64,000 bases of DNA from Bacillota bacterium. GTDB taxonomy: Bacteria > Bacillota_A > Clostridia > Lachnospirales > Lachnospiraceae. Below are positions 8,227-18,075 of the stretch, piece by piece. The notes under the pieces were generated by a model. The model saw only the letters and a list, made by a program, of their open reading frames with translations. It did not search any database and was not told where the DNA came from. The translations under genes and the position numbers were made by a program. The DNA is taken from positions 62,001 to 126,000 of the forward strand of contig JAEYMU010000052.1 of NCBI GenBank assembly GCA_023407175.1, read 5' to 3'. Within the stretch, counting starts at the first letter, position 1; each line of letters opens with the position of its first letter.

Positions 8227-10221
8227 ATGAAATTAAAGAGCTATATGATATTAAGCGTGTCACTTGCTTTCAGCTTATTGCTTGCAGGCTGCGGCAGTAA
8301 TCAAAAATCGGCAGATAGCCAGTATAAGTCGGAGACAATAAACGGGCAGGTATCAGAGATTAACGGAAGTGAAATTACAGTAACGTTAGGGACCTTGAGC
8401 AGCTTTGAAGATATGATGGAGAACAATGGAGAAGCCCCCTCCGGCGGACAGCCGGGAGCACAGTCCGGAGAAGTGCCTACCGGAGGAGCGCCGTCAGGAG
8501 AGGAACAGCCGGGAGCACAATCCGGAGAAGCACCTACCGGAGGAGCGCCGTCAGGAGAGGAACAACCGGGAGCACAATCCGGAGAAGCACCTACCGGAGG
8601 AGCGCCGTCAGGAGATGGACAGTCTGAGGTTCCCTCTGGGAATGGAGGTATGCCTGATACGATCTTTACTGCCGGGGAAGAAGCCTATACCTTTACTGCC
8701 ACGGATGAGTCTGTGATATATCTGGAACAGGATGCCTCGGAGGATTTGGAGCAGGGAACTTTGGAGGATATTACGGCGGGCAGTATTCTTAGCATTGAAT
8801 TTGATGCAGAGGGGGCTATTACAAAGATAACCGTATTAAATGCCGTTTCCTCTGCCAATATGGGGCAGCCGGGATCGGGACAATCGATGAACGGAAGCGG
8901 TCAGGCCTCAGGGGTAGACAGCTATGATGCTGCAACGGTCTATTCGGAGGATACGACAGTAGACGGAGATACTTTCACCTCTACAGGCACCGATGAAAAT
9001 GCCATTTGGATACAGGACGGAGCCAAGATAGTATTGAAGGATATAACCCTGGAACGGACCTCGGAAGACAGTACCGGAGGAGATAATTCCAGCTTTTACG
9101 GTGTTGGTGCCGGCTTGCTGGTTACCGACGGGACTGCATATATCAAGGGAGGAACCTTTACCACTGCTGCGGCAGGCGGGGCCGGAATCTTTTCTTACGG
9201 AGACGGAATCACGTATGTTTCTGATGCTGCGATCGACACCTCAGGGGATACCTCGGGTGGAATCCATGTAGCAGGCGGGGGAACTCTCTATGCATGGAAT
9301 CTGAACGTGGAAACAGACGGAGCATCCTCGGCAGCAATTCGGAGCGACAGGGGGAGCGGAACCATGGTGGTGGATGGCGGCAGCTATACCTCCAATGGAA
9401 GCGGTTCACCTGCCATATACTGTACGGCCGATATCACGGTCAATGATGCACAGCTCATTGCCAATGGGTCAGAGGCGGTATGTATTGAGGGGTTAAATTC
9501 CTTAAGACTTTTTAATTCGGACCTTACAGGAAATATGCCGGCCAATGATCAAAATGACAATATTTGGACCATTATTCTGTACCAAAGCATGTCGGGAGAT
9601 TCAGAGGTCGGAAATTCCCATTTTGAAATGACAGGGGGCTCAATCACCAGTGAAAACGGCGGCTTATTTTATACGACAAATACGGAATGCACCATTACCT
9701 TAAAGGATGTGGATATCAACTATTCCGACGGCAACGATTTCTTCCTCCAATGCACCGGCAATACCAATGCCAGAGGTTGGGGAAGCAGCGGAAGCAATGG
9801 GGCCGATTGTGTATTTACCGCAATCAGCCAGGATATGACTGGAGATGTGATTTGGGATTCCATCAGCAATCTGGATTTCTATATGACATCGGGAAGTACC
9901 CTTACGGGAGCCTTTGTAAATAATGAATCTTATGCAGGCAATGGCGGGGATGGATATGGCAATTTATATATCAGCAAGGATTCCACCTGGGTGGTAACCG
10001 GGGACAGTACCGTAAGCAAGCTGTACAGTGAAGGAACGATTGTTGATGAATCGGGAAAAACAGTAAGCATTGTCGGAGAAGACGGTACGGTTTATGTAGA
10101 AGGCACCGGTAATATAACAATCACTGTTGGCCAGTATTCCGATACCGTAGATTTATCCGGAGCTAATTCAGTATCCGATTATTCGGACTATGCCGTACAA
10201 AAGCCGGAGGAATTATCATAA
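8227..10221 (+). CDS. beta-helix-like surface lipoprotein with Pro/Gly-rich tandem repeat
   Basis: A 664-residue lipoprotein: signal peptide with lipobox LLLAGC (Cys22), then a short beta domain (INGQVSEINGSEITVTLG) interrupted by a low-complexity Gly/Pro/Ser/Glu stretch at about residues 65-140. Within it, a 19-residue unit of the type QPGAQSGEAPTGGAPSGEE is repeated three times. From residue 235 on, the protein is rich in short Gly/Thr/Ser/Asp beta repeats typical of right-handed beta-helix adhesins. No enzyme motif and no LPxTG anchor are visible. AGGAGGT precedes the ATG. Likely cell-surface, possibly adhesive or polysaccharide-binding; that is inference from composition. Confidence 0.8.
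   Translation: MKLKSYMILSVSLAFSLLLAGCGSNQKSADSQYKSETINGQVSEINGSEITVTLGTLSSFEDMMENNGEAPSGGQPGAQSGEVPTGGAPSGEEQPGAQSGEAPTGGAPSGEEQPGAQSGEAPTGGAPSGDGQSEVPSGNGGMPDTIFTAGEEAYTFTATDESVIYLEQDASEDLEQGTLEDITAGSILSIEFDAEGAITKITVLNAVSSANMGQPGSGQSMNGSGQASGVDSYDAATVYSEDTTVDGDTFTSTGTDENAIWIQDGAKIVLKDITLERTSEDSTGGDNSSFYGVGAGLLVTDGTAYIKGGTFTTAAAGGAGIFSYGDGITYVSDAAIDTSGDTSGGIHVAGGGTLYAWNLNVETDGASSAAIRSDRGSGTMVVDGGSYTSNGSGSPAIYCTADITVNDAQLIANGSEAVCIEGLNSLRLFNSDLTGNMPANDQNDNIWTIILYQSMSGDSEVGNSHFEMTGGSITSENGGLFYTTNTECTITLKDVDINYSDGNDFFLQCTGNTNARGWGSSGSNGADCVFTAISQDMTGDVIWDSISNLDFYMTSGSTLTGAFVNNESYAGNGGDGYGNLYISKDSTWVVTGDSTVSKLYSEGTIVDESGKTVSIVGEDGTVYVEGTGNITITVGQYSDTVDLSGANSVSDYSDYAVQKPEELS
8449..8619 (+). repeat. 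three tandem copies of a 57-bp coding repeat
   Basis: Units start at 8449, 8506 and 8563. Units two and three differ at very few positions, unit one slightly more. The period of 57 bases is a multiple of three, so copy-number change would keep the frame. Confidence 0.9.
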
Positions 10222-10226
10222 TATAA

Positions 10227-10274
10227 AAATAGGGGTGCCGGCTGAGGGAACAGGAGCAGCCGATACCCCTATTT
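10227..10274. terminator. bidirectional terminator
   Basis: An 18-base arm beginning AAATAGGGGTGCCGG pairs with an arm ending ACCCCTATTT, with one mismatch and a 12-base loop. T-rich sequence follows on both strands, serving the lipoprotein gene (+) and the convergent gene at 10363 (-). Confidence 0.85.
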
Positions 10275-10362
10275 TATATTATTAGGGTTTTTGCATGTGC
10301 TTCAGCTTTTGTTTAAATATCGCCACAGGGTTGTTCTGCTGATTTTAATTAAACAGCGTTTA

Positions 10363-10770
10363 TTATCTTTCCGAGCTGCCTGAATAAACAGGCATAAAAT
10401 TCTGCGTATCTGCGCAAAGAAAACCGGAGTGTTTTTCGATAATTCCTTTAAAAAGAGCCGTTACAGTATCCAGATCGGTATCACACAGGCTTATCGCGAA
10501 AATGGTCTTGATATTCCGGTTTTTGATAAAGGCAGCATCCGAAGGGCTGCTGAAGGAAGCAATGCTTAAAGGTTCGAAATCGATATTGTTTTGGTTGGAA
10601 AGCTCCAGTTCAAGAATATTCATTTCCTCCCAAAGCTCAATGGATAAACCGGGAGTATCCCTCAATAATAAGGAAAGGTCCCTGACATTCAATTCAAGGG
10701 GGCTCATATAAAGCAGATCAATATAATTCTTAACAGGCGTTGTACCGGGCTTCTTGCTCTTACCAGTCAT
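10363..10770 (-). CDS. conserved hypothetical protein, 135 aa
   Basis: Not recognised. The protein is soluble and acidic, with no signal peptide, Cys motif or membrane segment. The N terminus is basic (MTGKSKKPGTTPVKN) and may be flexible. Reading as a real gene is supported by the strong GGAAAGGAAAAGAG ribosome site directly upstream of ATG and by the terminator beyond its stop. It is separated from the small membrane gene at 10935 by about 165 bases, so co-transcription is possible. No function assigned. Confidence 0.65.
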   Translation of the reverse strand: MTGKSKKPGTTPVKNYIDLLYMSPLELNVRDLSLLLRDTPGLSIELWEEMNILELELSNQNNIDFEPLSIASFSSPSDAAFIKNRNIKTIFAISLCDTDLDTVTALFKGIIEKHSGFLCADTQNFMPVYSGSSER

Positions 10771-10934
10771 GTTCTCTTTTCCTTTCCAAATGTACAGCCG
10801 CAGTAATTGCGGCCTTTTCTTTCTCCCTTATCTGTGGTATTTATAGTACTATTATGCATCAAAAATAAGTAGTTGAAAAGCTTAATTTTATTATGTGTTA
10901 TTTTAGCAAAGCAGTACTGAAAATACATCCTCCG

Positions 10935-11177
10935 TCAATGTTTTGCTTTATTGCGTGCATAGATTATAAGCCTGTAAAATATATAGATATCAACACCGAT
11001 GAAAACTGCTAAGGTAACTAAAAGAAGAAGAACACCTATAGCCTTTGAAAAAATGATATAAATCGGATAAGATATGGCAAATTCAAAAGCAATCGAAGAA
11101 AAGAAAATGACAGATATCATTTTTGCTTTCTTTTTGTCGGGAAATATATTTTGGGCTAATTCATTTATCTTACTCAT
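10935..11177 (-). CDS. small two-span membrane protein, 80 aa
   Basis: A hydrophilic 20-residue N terminus is followed by two hydrophobic segments (about residues 20-45 and 47-70) and a basic tail (YARNKAKH), suggesting a two-span membrane protein with both ends inside. GGAAAGG lies rather far (about 15 bases) before the ATG, which weakens the start. No family recognised. The neighbouring antiporter lies on the same strand upstream, so it could be part of that transcript. Confidence 0.55.
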   Translation of the reverse strand: MSKINELAQNIFPDKKKAKMISVIFFSSIAFEFAISYPIYIIFSKAIGVLLLLVTLAVFIGVDIYIFYRLIIYARNKAKH

Positions 11178-11351
11178 ATTTGATAATGCATTCCTTTCCA
11201 GAACAAATCGGAGTTAATTGGCAATTAGGTGTAAAATAACATTAGCATGTCTGTAATTATTCGTCAAGCAGGCACAGCCGGAAATTCCTATCTGTTCCAG
11301 CGCTTTATTCATATGCTTGTCCCGGTGTAAGCCTCACAGATTGAAAGGCTT

Positions 11352-12530
11352 TTATTGGAGGGGGGCGAAGCCCGCCTTATGGGAAAAGGATAATTTAAGC
11401 AAAATCGGGGTTACGATTGTGGTTAATATGACAACAATCAAGGTTGGCAGAAAGATTTTTTCTGAAACCAGCCCATGCTGAAGACCGATATTTGCAGTAA
11501 TAATTGCAACCTCTCCTCGGGAGACCATACCGACACCGATTTGGAGGGCTTCCCTTCGTTCCATTTTGAGAAGGCGGGCGGCTCCGGCGCATCCGACGAT
11601 TTTGCCAATGATTGCAATAAGGAACATAACAAGAGTCATAAGCAGCAGCTCCACATCGATGCCCTTTAAATTGGCTTCGATTCCGACACTTGCAAAGAAA
11701 ATGAGGGATAAAAACCCGGAGGATATGGCTTTTATTCTCTTTTCCAGGTATTCCTTATGAACAAAGGATGAGAACATCAGGCCGCATAAATAAGCGCCGG
11801 TGATAGCCGCAATATCCAGCTCTTCGGCAATAAAGGAAATAAAGAGGGCAATAGCGATACAGATAGTAAGGGTATCCTTGCCTGGCTTAAAAAATTTCTC
11901 ATGCTTGTTCATAAATTTGGGCAGATATATCATACCTGCAATGGAAAGCAGGGAAAATACAGCTATTTTCAGAAATACGAATAGAATAGAAAGCATTCCC
12001 GCGCCGCTCTGCTGGTCGCTGGAGGCAAAGGACAGGACAATGGAGATAAGGATTAACCCCAGAATATCATCAATAACGGCAGCGCCCAGGATATTCATAC
12101 CGGCCTTTGTGTTGAGCTTGCCCAGCTCCTTTAAGGTTTCCACCGTGATGCTGACGCTTGTGGCGGTCAGAATAACACCGATGAATATATTTTCCCAGAG
12201 GTTATGAAAAAATAAAAAGGTGCCCAAGGTTCCCAGAATAAGCGGAAGAAGAATTCCGCCGAGGGCGATGATGAAGGCGGAGGGGCCGGCCTTCTTAAAC
12301 TCCTCCAGATTGGTTTCGATACCGGCCAGAAACATTAAAAAAATAACTCCAAGGGTTGAAAGGAGCTTGAGATTATCGTCATAGTGAACAAGATTTAATA
12401 CTACCGGACCTAATACAACACCGGCGATCAAGGCTCCTAATACCTCGGGCATTTTTAATTTACGGCTGATGATGCCGCCTGCCTTTGTAAATACAAGAAT
12501 AAGAACAATGCTAAGTAACGTGTTTTCCAT
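11352..12530 (-). CDS. CPA2-type Na+/H+ or K+/H+ antiporter
   Basis: A 392-residue membrane protein with about 12-13 hydrophobic segments, matching the Na_H_Exchanger domain of KefB/NapA-type antiporters. The ion-binding Asp pair is visible in GAAVIDDILGLILI, and TATSVSITVETLKELG is the conserved unwound helix region. There is no C-terminal TrkA/RCK domain, so it is a short form of the family. CTGAAAGGAG precedes the ATG. A terminator hairpin ends about eight bases upstream of that ribosome site, suggesting either insulation from the deacetylase gene or transcript attenuation. Ion specificity cannot be told. Confidence 0.9.
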   Translation of the reverse strand: MENTLLSIVLILVFTKAGGIISRKLKMPEVLGALIAGVVLGPVVLNLVHYDDNLKLLSTLGVIFLMFLAGIETNLEEFKKAGPSAFIIALGGILLPLILGTLGTFLFFHNLWENIFIGVILTATSVSITVETLKELGKLNTKAGMNILGAAVIDDILGLILISIVLSFASSDQQSGAGMLSILFVFLKIAVFSLLSIAGMIYLPKFMNKHEKFFKPGKDTLTICIAIALFISFIAEELDIAAITGAYLCGLMFSSFVHKEYLEKRIKAISSGFLSLIFFASVGIEANLKGIDVELLLMTLVMFLIAIIGKIVGCAGAARLLKMERREALQIGVGMVSRGEVAIITANIGLQHGLVSEKIFLPTLIVVILTTIVTPILLKLSFSHKAGFAPLQ

Positions 12531-12549
12531 AACGTCTCCTTTCAGTCAA

Positions 12550-12582
12550 TAAAAAAGCGGGAAATCCAATAAAGGACTTCCC
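12550..12582 (-). terminator. terminator immediately upstream of the antiporter ribosome site
   Basis: On the - strand GGGAAGTCC / GGATTTCCC (one G-U pair, loop TTTATT) is followed by GCTTTTTT. It ends at 12550, only about eight bases before the antiporter Shine-Dalgarno. It is also 135 bases after the stop of the upstream deacetylase gene, so it may serve either gene. Confidence 0.7.
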
Positions 12583-12602
12583 ACCCAAAAAGTCGTGATT
12601 TC

Positions 12603-12625
12603 TTGAACAAAATACATTTGTTCAA
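12603..12625. promoter_or_regulatory. perfect palindrome between deacetylase and antiporter genes
   Basis: TTGAACAAA and its exact reverse complement TTTGTTCAA flank a 5-base loop ATACA. There is no T run on either side. It could be an operator or an alternative RNA stem upstream of the terminator at 12550-12582. Confidence 0.4.
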
Positions 12626-12718
12626 CCGTCTCAAACAAAATTTATTTTTGTAATTCCAGTATGGCTATTAGTGTAACAAAAATTAAGCCGGATGGCAAGC
12701 TATTTAGCTTGAATTTTC

Positions 12719-14122
12719 CTACCAATCCTTCGCTGGACGCTCCGGGTCCAGGATATCCTTTACATCAAATAAATCCTGTAACCGCTCCGGAAACTCAAGC
12801 ATGGCCTGTCCATCAATGGGTCTTCGTTCCATTCTGACATAGTCCTTTTTGATCTGCATCCAAGGCTCCTTGAAGACTCCAATAAAAAAGTTAAAGCCGC
12901 TTTTCTTTAAAAATTTATATTTGTCACTGCTGTAGTTGCCAACAGTAGTTTCGATGTCATTTCCAAAGGGGAAGACCAGGATATCTGTCGGGCCAATCAG
13001 GGAACCGACCTCCTTGAGCCATCGGTTGGTATCTTTTTTCAAAAGCTCAAAGGATATGGTGTACATATCCTTATGGCCCCAGCTATGGGAACCAAACTCC
13101 CAGCCATCGGCCTTCAATACCTCCACTACCTTCTTAACGGTTTCCTTATCCTGCTCATAGGTTGGCGAGGTTTCGTCGTTGGTGCGGTAGCCCAGAACTC
13201 CTTCATAGCCGGTCAGGGCCAGCAAGCCTTTGGCGCCCTTATAAGAGAAATCAGGGTGGGCTTCGATAAATTCATCCAGGATTGGAACCACGTCGAAGGC
13301 TCCGGTAACAACCGAACCGTCATCCCCGCGCATTTCACAGGTGGGCTTTCCGTCTTCTCCGATTACAATTCTTGTTGCAAAGCCGTCCTCCTCCATATAG
13401 CTATAGTAATTCACATCATCCTGTGAGAGCACAAAGGGTTTTTGACCGGCTCTTAAGTAGATTTCATTTTCAACATAGCAGGTGGTTCCGTCCTCCTGTG
13501 TTTCCTTCTTCACTAAATCGGACATTCTTACCAGAACGTATCCGTCCTGATACATTTTATCCAGTATTTTATTAAATTCCGATATGGTTACCATATATTT
13601 ATTATAACCGACAGTCATGCTACCGCCGTCAAAGGCCTTGGAAGTATCGGCAATCAGGGAATGGAAGAAAATATGATTGATCTGGGTTATGGAGGTATAT
13701 TCACCGCCGTAGAGCACCAGTGAAGCCTTTTCGTTTTCCAGCTCGTCGTATGCTTCTGCCAATTCCTGATAATGCTTATAATTTCCATCTTCCCCCTGAT
13801 AGCTTTTTATCAGGTCAAGGGCAGTATCATAATAATAGCCCAGTGCCAGCCTCTTTGCCTGTGAGATTAATTCCTGGCGGGTGGCACTTTCCTCAGCGGC
13901 CCTTGCTTCCTCCAAAGCCTCAGGGCTGGCCGTCGGACTGCCGGGAGGCGGGGACGGTTGAACAGATATCTCATTGCTGGTTGGGATGTCAGACCGGTTG
14001 TTTTCTAAAAACCGGGAGGAGACAAAGAAAATTATAAGCAGAATAACCACTGCACTGATTGTAATGAGTGCATTTCTTATATGTAAAATCCGAGTGCTTC
14101 GATTAAAATTTCTCCTGTTCAT
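12719..14122 (-). CDS. membrane-anchored polysaccharide deacetylase family protein
   Basis: A 467-residue protein with one N-terminal membrane helix (about residues 18-36), a Ser/Pro-rich linker, a helical TPR-like segment (about 60-120) and a C-terminal NodB-type domain. The latter keeps the histidine motif GSHSWGHKDM near residue 344 and a later VFPFGND segment. Likely extracellular, acting on cell-wall or surface polysaccharide. ATG 14122 (MNRRNFNRS) follows GAAAGGGG; the frame continues upstream to 14173, but that start has no ribosome site. The catalytic Asp pair typical of NodB is not obvious, so activity is uncertain. Confidence 0.82.
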   Translation of the reverse strand: MNRRNFNRSTRILHIRNALITISAVVILLIIFFVSSRFLENNRSDIPTSNEISVQPSPPPGSPTASPEALEEARAAEESATRQELISQAKRLALGYYYDTALDLIKSYQGEDGNYKHYQELAEAYDELENEKASLVLYGGEYTSITQINHIFFHSLIADTSKAFDGGSMTVGYNKYMVTISEFNKILDKMYQDGYVLVRMSDLVKKETQEDGTTCYVENEIYLRAGQKPFVLSQDDVNYYSYMEEDGFATRIVIGEDGKPTCEMRGDDGSVVTGAFDVVPILDEFIEAHPDFSYKGAKGLLALTGYEGVLGYRTNDETSPTYEQDKETVKKVVEVLKADGWEFGSHSWGHKDMYTISFELLKKDTNRWLKEVGSLIGPTDILVFPFGNDIETTVGNYSSDKYKFLKKSGFNFFIGVFKEPWMQIKKDYVRMERRPIDGQAMLEFPERLQDLFDVKDILDPERPAKDW

Positions 14123-14323
14123 ACCCTTCCCCTTTCGCTGTGTGCACAGCTCTGTGTTCAACGCCTGCACCATAGATTATAACATAGAAAGAGGATAAAG
14201 TTCCTTGCGAATCAATTAAATTTATATCAAATATTGTTAAGTTATCGTAATTATTATGTAAAATATTGTTGCTTTGTGCATTTTTAGGCACTAGTACTGC
14301 TTTGCTATTTGCAGGACGATGCA

Positions 14324-15052
14324 CTACTCTTGATTGGCCAGATTTGCTTTGTTGTTTTTTATGTACTGATTGATATATTCCAGAATTCCAAGATGAATTG
14401 CCCATGCCATTTTTTCCTGATAAGCGTCATTGCATAAGAGCTTTGCTTCTGCCCAGTTGGATAAAAAGCCGCATTCTACAATTACCAGGGGGCAGCTTGA
14501 TTGCTTTAGCAAAAAATAAGTACCGTTGGCCTTGGCCAATCTTTGATTGCCGTCGTTCATTGATTTTTTGATGCTTTCCTGTAATACTTCAGCTAAAATT
14601 TTCCCCTGCTGCGAATTTTTATAGTAAAACATCTGGGCGCCCTTTGATGATTCCTGGGAAAAGCTGTTCTGATGAATACTGATGGCAAATACCGCATTGC
14701 TGGAATTAATGATTTTTATCCGCCTTCTCATGTCGGCAAGCTTCCAATTAGAATCAGATTTTGTATATAAGCCGTCATCACTTTCCCGGGTCATAATGAC
14801 ATGAATATCATTTTGTTCCAGCAGCAGCTTTAATTTATAAGCAATGCTTAGGTTAATATCCTTTTCTAAAGCATGATTAACGCCTACCTTTCCCGGGTCC
14901 AGGCCACCATGTCCGGCATCGAGAACAATGGTGATTTTATCTGTCTTTGAGCTAAACAGATGCTCCATAACATCCATTCCCTGTTCTGTGAAGAGAAGAC
15001 AGGCGAATAGAATCAGAATAAAAAATATCAGATTAAAATAATTTCTTTTCAT
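14324..15052 (-). CDS. cwlD: N-acetylmuramoyl-L-alanine amidase, CwlD type
   Basis: A zinc amidase of the Amidase_3 family, 242 residues, with an N-terminal membrane or signal helix (residues 7-22). Zinc ligands are visible: His48 in LDAGHGGLDPG, Glu63 in ALEKDIN, and the His of SISIHQNSF-type segment AISIHQNSFS. The catalytic Glu is in VIVECGFLSN. Length and single-domain layout fit CwlD, which removes stem peptides to start muramic lactam formation in spore cortex. The start has no good ribosome site, but no better ATG precedes the helix. The sporulation assignment is from the family. Confidence 0.85.
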   Translation of the reverse strand: MKRNYFNLIFFILILFACLLFTEQGMDVMEHLFSSKTDKITIVLDAGHGGLDPGKVGVNHALEKDINLSIAYKLKLLLEQNDIHVIMTRESDDGLYTKSDSNWKLADMRRRIKIINSSNAVFAISIHQNSFSQESSKGAQMFYYKNSQQGKILAEVLQESIKKSMNDGNQRLAKANGTYFLLKQSSCPLVIVECGFLSNWAEAKLLCNDAYQEKMAWAIHLGILEYINQYIKNNKANLANQE

Positions 15053-15158
15053 ACAGACACACCAAACATATGCTTCTTATATTCATATGATTGATCCGAT
15101 AAGATAAGTCGAAAAATATGAGCCGGTTCGAAAGTTTCAATAATTTTTCATTTTCCTC

Positions 15159-15186
15159 TTGACATTAATGCTCCATGTGTTATAGT
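15159..15186 (+). promoter_or_regulatory. probable sigma-A promoter of clpB
   Basis: TTGACA at 15159-15164 and TATAGT at 15181-15186 with 16 bases between. No CIRCE element or clear CtsR box was found nearby, so heat control may act elsewhere, for example in the leader hairpin. Confidence 0.7.
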
Positions 15187-15223
15187 TTGAATAGAACAAA
15201 TAAAACACAAATAGGAGAAGGAA

Positions 15224-15261
15224 GGGAGGAGAAATCCTCCTGAAAAACAAGGAGGATTGGG
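15224..15261 (+). promoter_or_regulatory. leader hairpin that can hide the clpB ribosome site
   Basis: GGGAGGAGAAATCCTCCT (15224-15241) forms a hairpin with a GAAA loop. Nine bases later GGAGGATTGGG (15251-15261) carries the Shine-Dalgarno before ATG 15264. The central AATCCTCC can pair either with the first GGAGGA or with the second GGAGGATT, so two exclusive folds exist. An almost identical module stands before the gene at 25048. Confidence 0.75.
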
Positions 15262-15263
15262 AT

Positions 15264-17858
15264 ATGAATATTAATAAATTTACGCAAAATTCGATTCAGG
15301 CGGTTCAAAATTGTGAAAGCCTGGCCTATGAATACGGGCATCAGGAAATCGATGTGGAGCACCTGCTCCATAGCCTGCTGACCCTGGAGGACAGTCTGAT
15401 TAAAAAGCTTTTGGAGAAGATGGGTATTAACACGGAGGTATTTCTGGCACAGGTAAAGGGGCTGCTGAACAAGCGTCCGAAGGTATCCGGCGGACAGCTG
15501 GTAATCAGCAATGACTTGAATAAAATTCTGATTTATGCTGAGAATGAAGCAAAGCAGATGGGTGATTCCTATGTCTCTGTGGAGCATCTTTTTCTTAGTC
15601 TGCTGAAACAGCCAAGTAAAGAGGTTAAGACCTTATTGAATGATTTTCGCATTAACCGGGAGGATTTTCTAAGGGTGCTTCAGACGGTGAGGGGAAATCA
15701 GCGTGTAGTAAATGACAACCCGGAAGCCACCTATGATACTCTTGAAAAATACGGCTATGATCTGGTGACACGTGCCAGAGAGCAGAAGCTTGACCCGGTG
15801 ATCGGACGTGACAGCGAGATACGTAATGTGATCCGTATTCTTTCCAGAAAGACGAAGAACAATCCTGTGCTGATCGGTGAACCCGGTGTTGGTAAGACGG
15901 CGGTTGTGGAAGGACTGGCCCAGCGTATCGTAAGAGGTGATGTTCCGCAGTCCTTGCAGGATAAGAAGCTTTTTGCACTGGATATGGGCTCCCTGGTTGC
16001 CGGGGCCAAATACCGCGGTGAATTTGAGGAGCGTCTGAAGGCGGTGCTGGAGGAGGTTGCAAAGAGCGAGGGACAGATTATCCTTTTTATCGATGAGCTT
16101 CATACCATCGTAGGGGCAGGCAAGGCGGAGGGCTCCATGGATATGGGCAATATGCTAAAGCCCATGCTTGCCAGAGGAGAACTCCACTGTATCGGTGCTA
16201 CTACCCTGAATGAATACCGTCAGATTATCGAGAAGGATGCAGCCCTGGAGCGGCGTTTTCAGCCGGTTATGGTGGAGGAGCCGACGGTAGAGGATACCAT
16301 TTCCATCTTAAGGGGACTGAAGGAACGCTATGAGGTATTCCACGGAGTTAAAATAACCGATGGTGCTCTGGTCAGCGCGGCGACCCTTTCCAACCGTTAT
16401 ATTTCCGACCGTTTCCTGCCGGATAAGGCAATCGACCTGGTGGATGAAGCCTGTGCCCTGATTAAGACGGAGCTTGACTCCATGCCGACGGAACTGGATG
16501 ACATGCAGCGCCGTATTATGCAGATGGAAATAGAGGAGGCGGCGCTTAAGAAGGAAAATGACCGGTTAAGTGCGGACCGGTTGATTGATTTGCAAAAGGA
16601 CCTGGCAGAGCTTCGGGATACCTTTGCCAATTCGAAGGCAACCTGGGATAAGGAAAAGGCTTCGATGGAAAGGGTTCATAAGCTAAGAGAGGCTCTGGAG
16701 GGATTGAATAATGAAATTGAGCTGGCAGAGCGCAGTTATGATTTAAATAAGGCGGCAGAGTTAAAATACGGACGGCTGCCGGAGCTTCAGAGACAATTGC
16801 AGGAGGAAGAAGACCGGATTAAAAGGGAAGGCAACGCTCTTGTTCATGAGAATGTCAGCGAGGAGGAGATTGCGAAGATTGTATCCCGTTGGACTGGTAT
16901 TCCCATTACAAAGCTGACCGAAGGAGAGCGCAGCAAGACCCTTCACCTGGGGGCGGAGCTTCATAAGAGAGTTGTCGGACAGGATGAGGGTGTGGATAAG
17001 GTATCGGATGCCATCCTCCGCTCCAAGGCGGGGATTAAGGACCCGACAAAGCCCATCGGCTCGTTCTTGTTCCTTGGTCCGACAGGTGTGGGCAAGACGG
17101 AGCTGGCAAAGGCCCTTGCAGAGAATTTATTTGACAATGAGCACAATATGGTGCGTATTGATATGAGCGAATATATGGAGAAGCATTCGGTGGCCAGACT
17201 AATCGGAGCGCCTCCCGGATATATTGGATACGAGGAGGGCGGACAGCTGACTGAGGCGGTAAGGCGTAAGCCCTACACTGTTATCCTGTTCGATGAGATC
17301 GAGAAAGCCCATCCCGATGTATTCAATGTGCTTTTGCAGGTGCTGGATGACGGGCGTATCACCGATTCCCAGGGCAGGACGGTGGATTTTAAGAATACCA
17401 TTATCATCCTGACCTCCAACATCGGTTCCAGATACCTGCTGGAGGGTATCGGTGAGGACGGCTACATCAGCAGTGAATGTGAGGATATGGTTATGACAGA
17501 CCTGCGTGCCTCCTTCCGTCCGGAGTTCTTAAACCGTCTGGACGAAATCATATTGTTTAAGCCGCTGACAAAGGATAATATCAGTGATATCATGGATTTG
17601 CTGGTTGTTGATTTGAATAAGCGTCTGGCAGATAAGGAAATTAAAATTGCCCTGACAGATGGCGCAAAGGCCTTTATTGCAGACCAGGCCTATGATCCGG
17701 TATACGGTGCAAGGCCGTTAAAGCGCTATCTTCAGAAAAATGTGGAGACCCTAAGTGCCCGGCTGATTCTAAGCGATCAGGTTCAGCTGGGAGATATCAT
17801 TGTTATTGATGTGCATCATAATCAGCTTGAGGCATCTGTGAAGCAGAGTAACCTGTAA
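15264..17858 (+). CDS. clpB: ATP-dependent disaggregase ClpB
   Basis: Cytoplasmic hexameric AAA+ chaperone that pulls proteins out of aggregates with DnaK. At 864 residues it is full length. Order: Clp N repeat domain (1-145), first AAA module with Walker A GEPGVGKT near 205, coiled-coil M domain (about 400-525), second AAA module with GPTGVGKT near 605 and the arginine-finger region, and C-terminal D2 domain. The M domain distinguishes it from ClpA/ClpC. Transcription likely starts at the 15181 promoter and translation may be gated by the 15224-15261 hairpin. A terminator follows. Confidence 0.97.
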   Translation: MNINKFTQNSIQAVQNCESLAYEYGHQEIDVEHLLHSLLTLEDSLIKKLLEKMGINTEVFLAQVKGLLNKRPKVSGGQLVISNDLNKILIYAENEAKQMGDSYVSVEHLFLSLLKQPSKEVKTLLNDFRINREDFLRVLQTVRGNQRVVNDNPEATYDTLEKYGYDLVTRAREQKLDPVIGRDSEIRNVIRILSRKTKNNPVLIGEPGVGKTAVVEGLAQRIVRGDVPQSLQDKKLFALDMGSLVAGAKYRGEFEERLKAVLEEVAKSEGQIILFIDELHTIVGAGKAEGSMDMGNMLKPMLARGELHCIGATTLNEYRQIIEKDAALERRFQPVMVEEPTVEDTISILRGLKERYEVFHGVKITDGALVSAATLSNRYISDRFLPDKAIDLVDEACALIKTELDSMPTELDDMQRRIMQMEIEEAALKKENDRLSADRLIDLQKDLAELRDTFANSKATWDKEKASMERVHKLREALEGLNNEIELAERSYDLNKAAELKYGRLPELQRQLQEEEDRIKREGNALVHENVSEEEIAKIVSRWTGIPITKLTEGERSKTLHLGAELHKRVVGQDEGVDKVSDAILRSKAGIKDPTKPIGSFLFLGPTGVGKTELAKALAENLFDNEHNMVRIDMSEYMEKHSVARLIGAPPGYIGYEEGGQLTEAVRRKPYTVILFDEIEKAHPDVFNVLLQVLDDGRITDSQGRTVDFKNTIIILTSNIGSRYLLEGIGEDGYISSECEDMVMTDLRASFRPEFLNRLDEIILFKPLTKDNISDIMDLLVVDLNKRLADKEIKIALTDGAKAFIADQAYDPVYGARPLKRYLQKNVETLSARLILSDQVQLGDIIVIDVHHNQLEASVKQSNL

Positions 17859-17877
17859 TAATATTAAAGCATTTGCA

Positions 17878-17931
17878 ACGCCATCGGTCAGAAGCCGGGT
17901 AGAAGGTTTCTGACGGGTGGCGTTTTTTGTG
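17878..17931 (+). terminator. terminator of clpB
   Basis: Long stem starting AACGCCATCGGTCAGAAGCC, closing with a right arm that ends GGTGGCGTT, followed by a run of T at 17926-17931. Confidence 0.85.
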
Positions 17932-18075
17932 ATTTCAAATAAATTTCAATAAAATTTAAGAATACTTAAGACAATGTTGACACAAACATGTACGACAAAG
18001 TAAATTTTTCCTGCTAATATAAACTTGCTACATGAAGTGCAGCATTTACAGTGATAAAGCTAAACGGAGGAAGGC

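Noticed and set aside
8426..8716. 96-codon frame overlapping the lipoprotein repeat
   Set aside because: It is the same 57-bp repeat read in another frame; open because the repeat length is a multiple of three.
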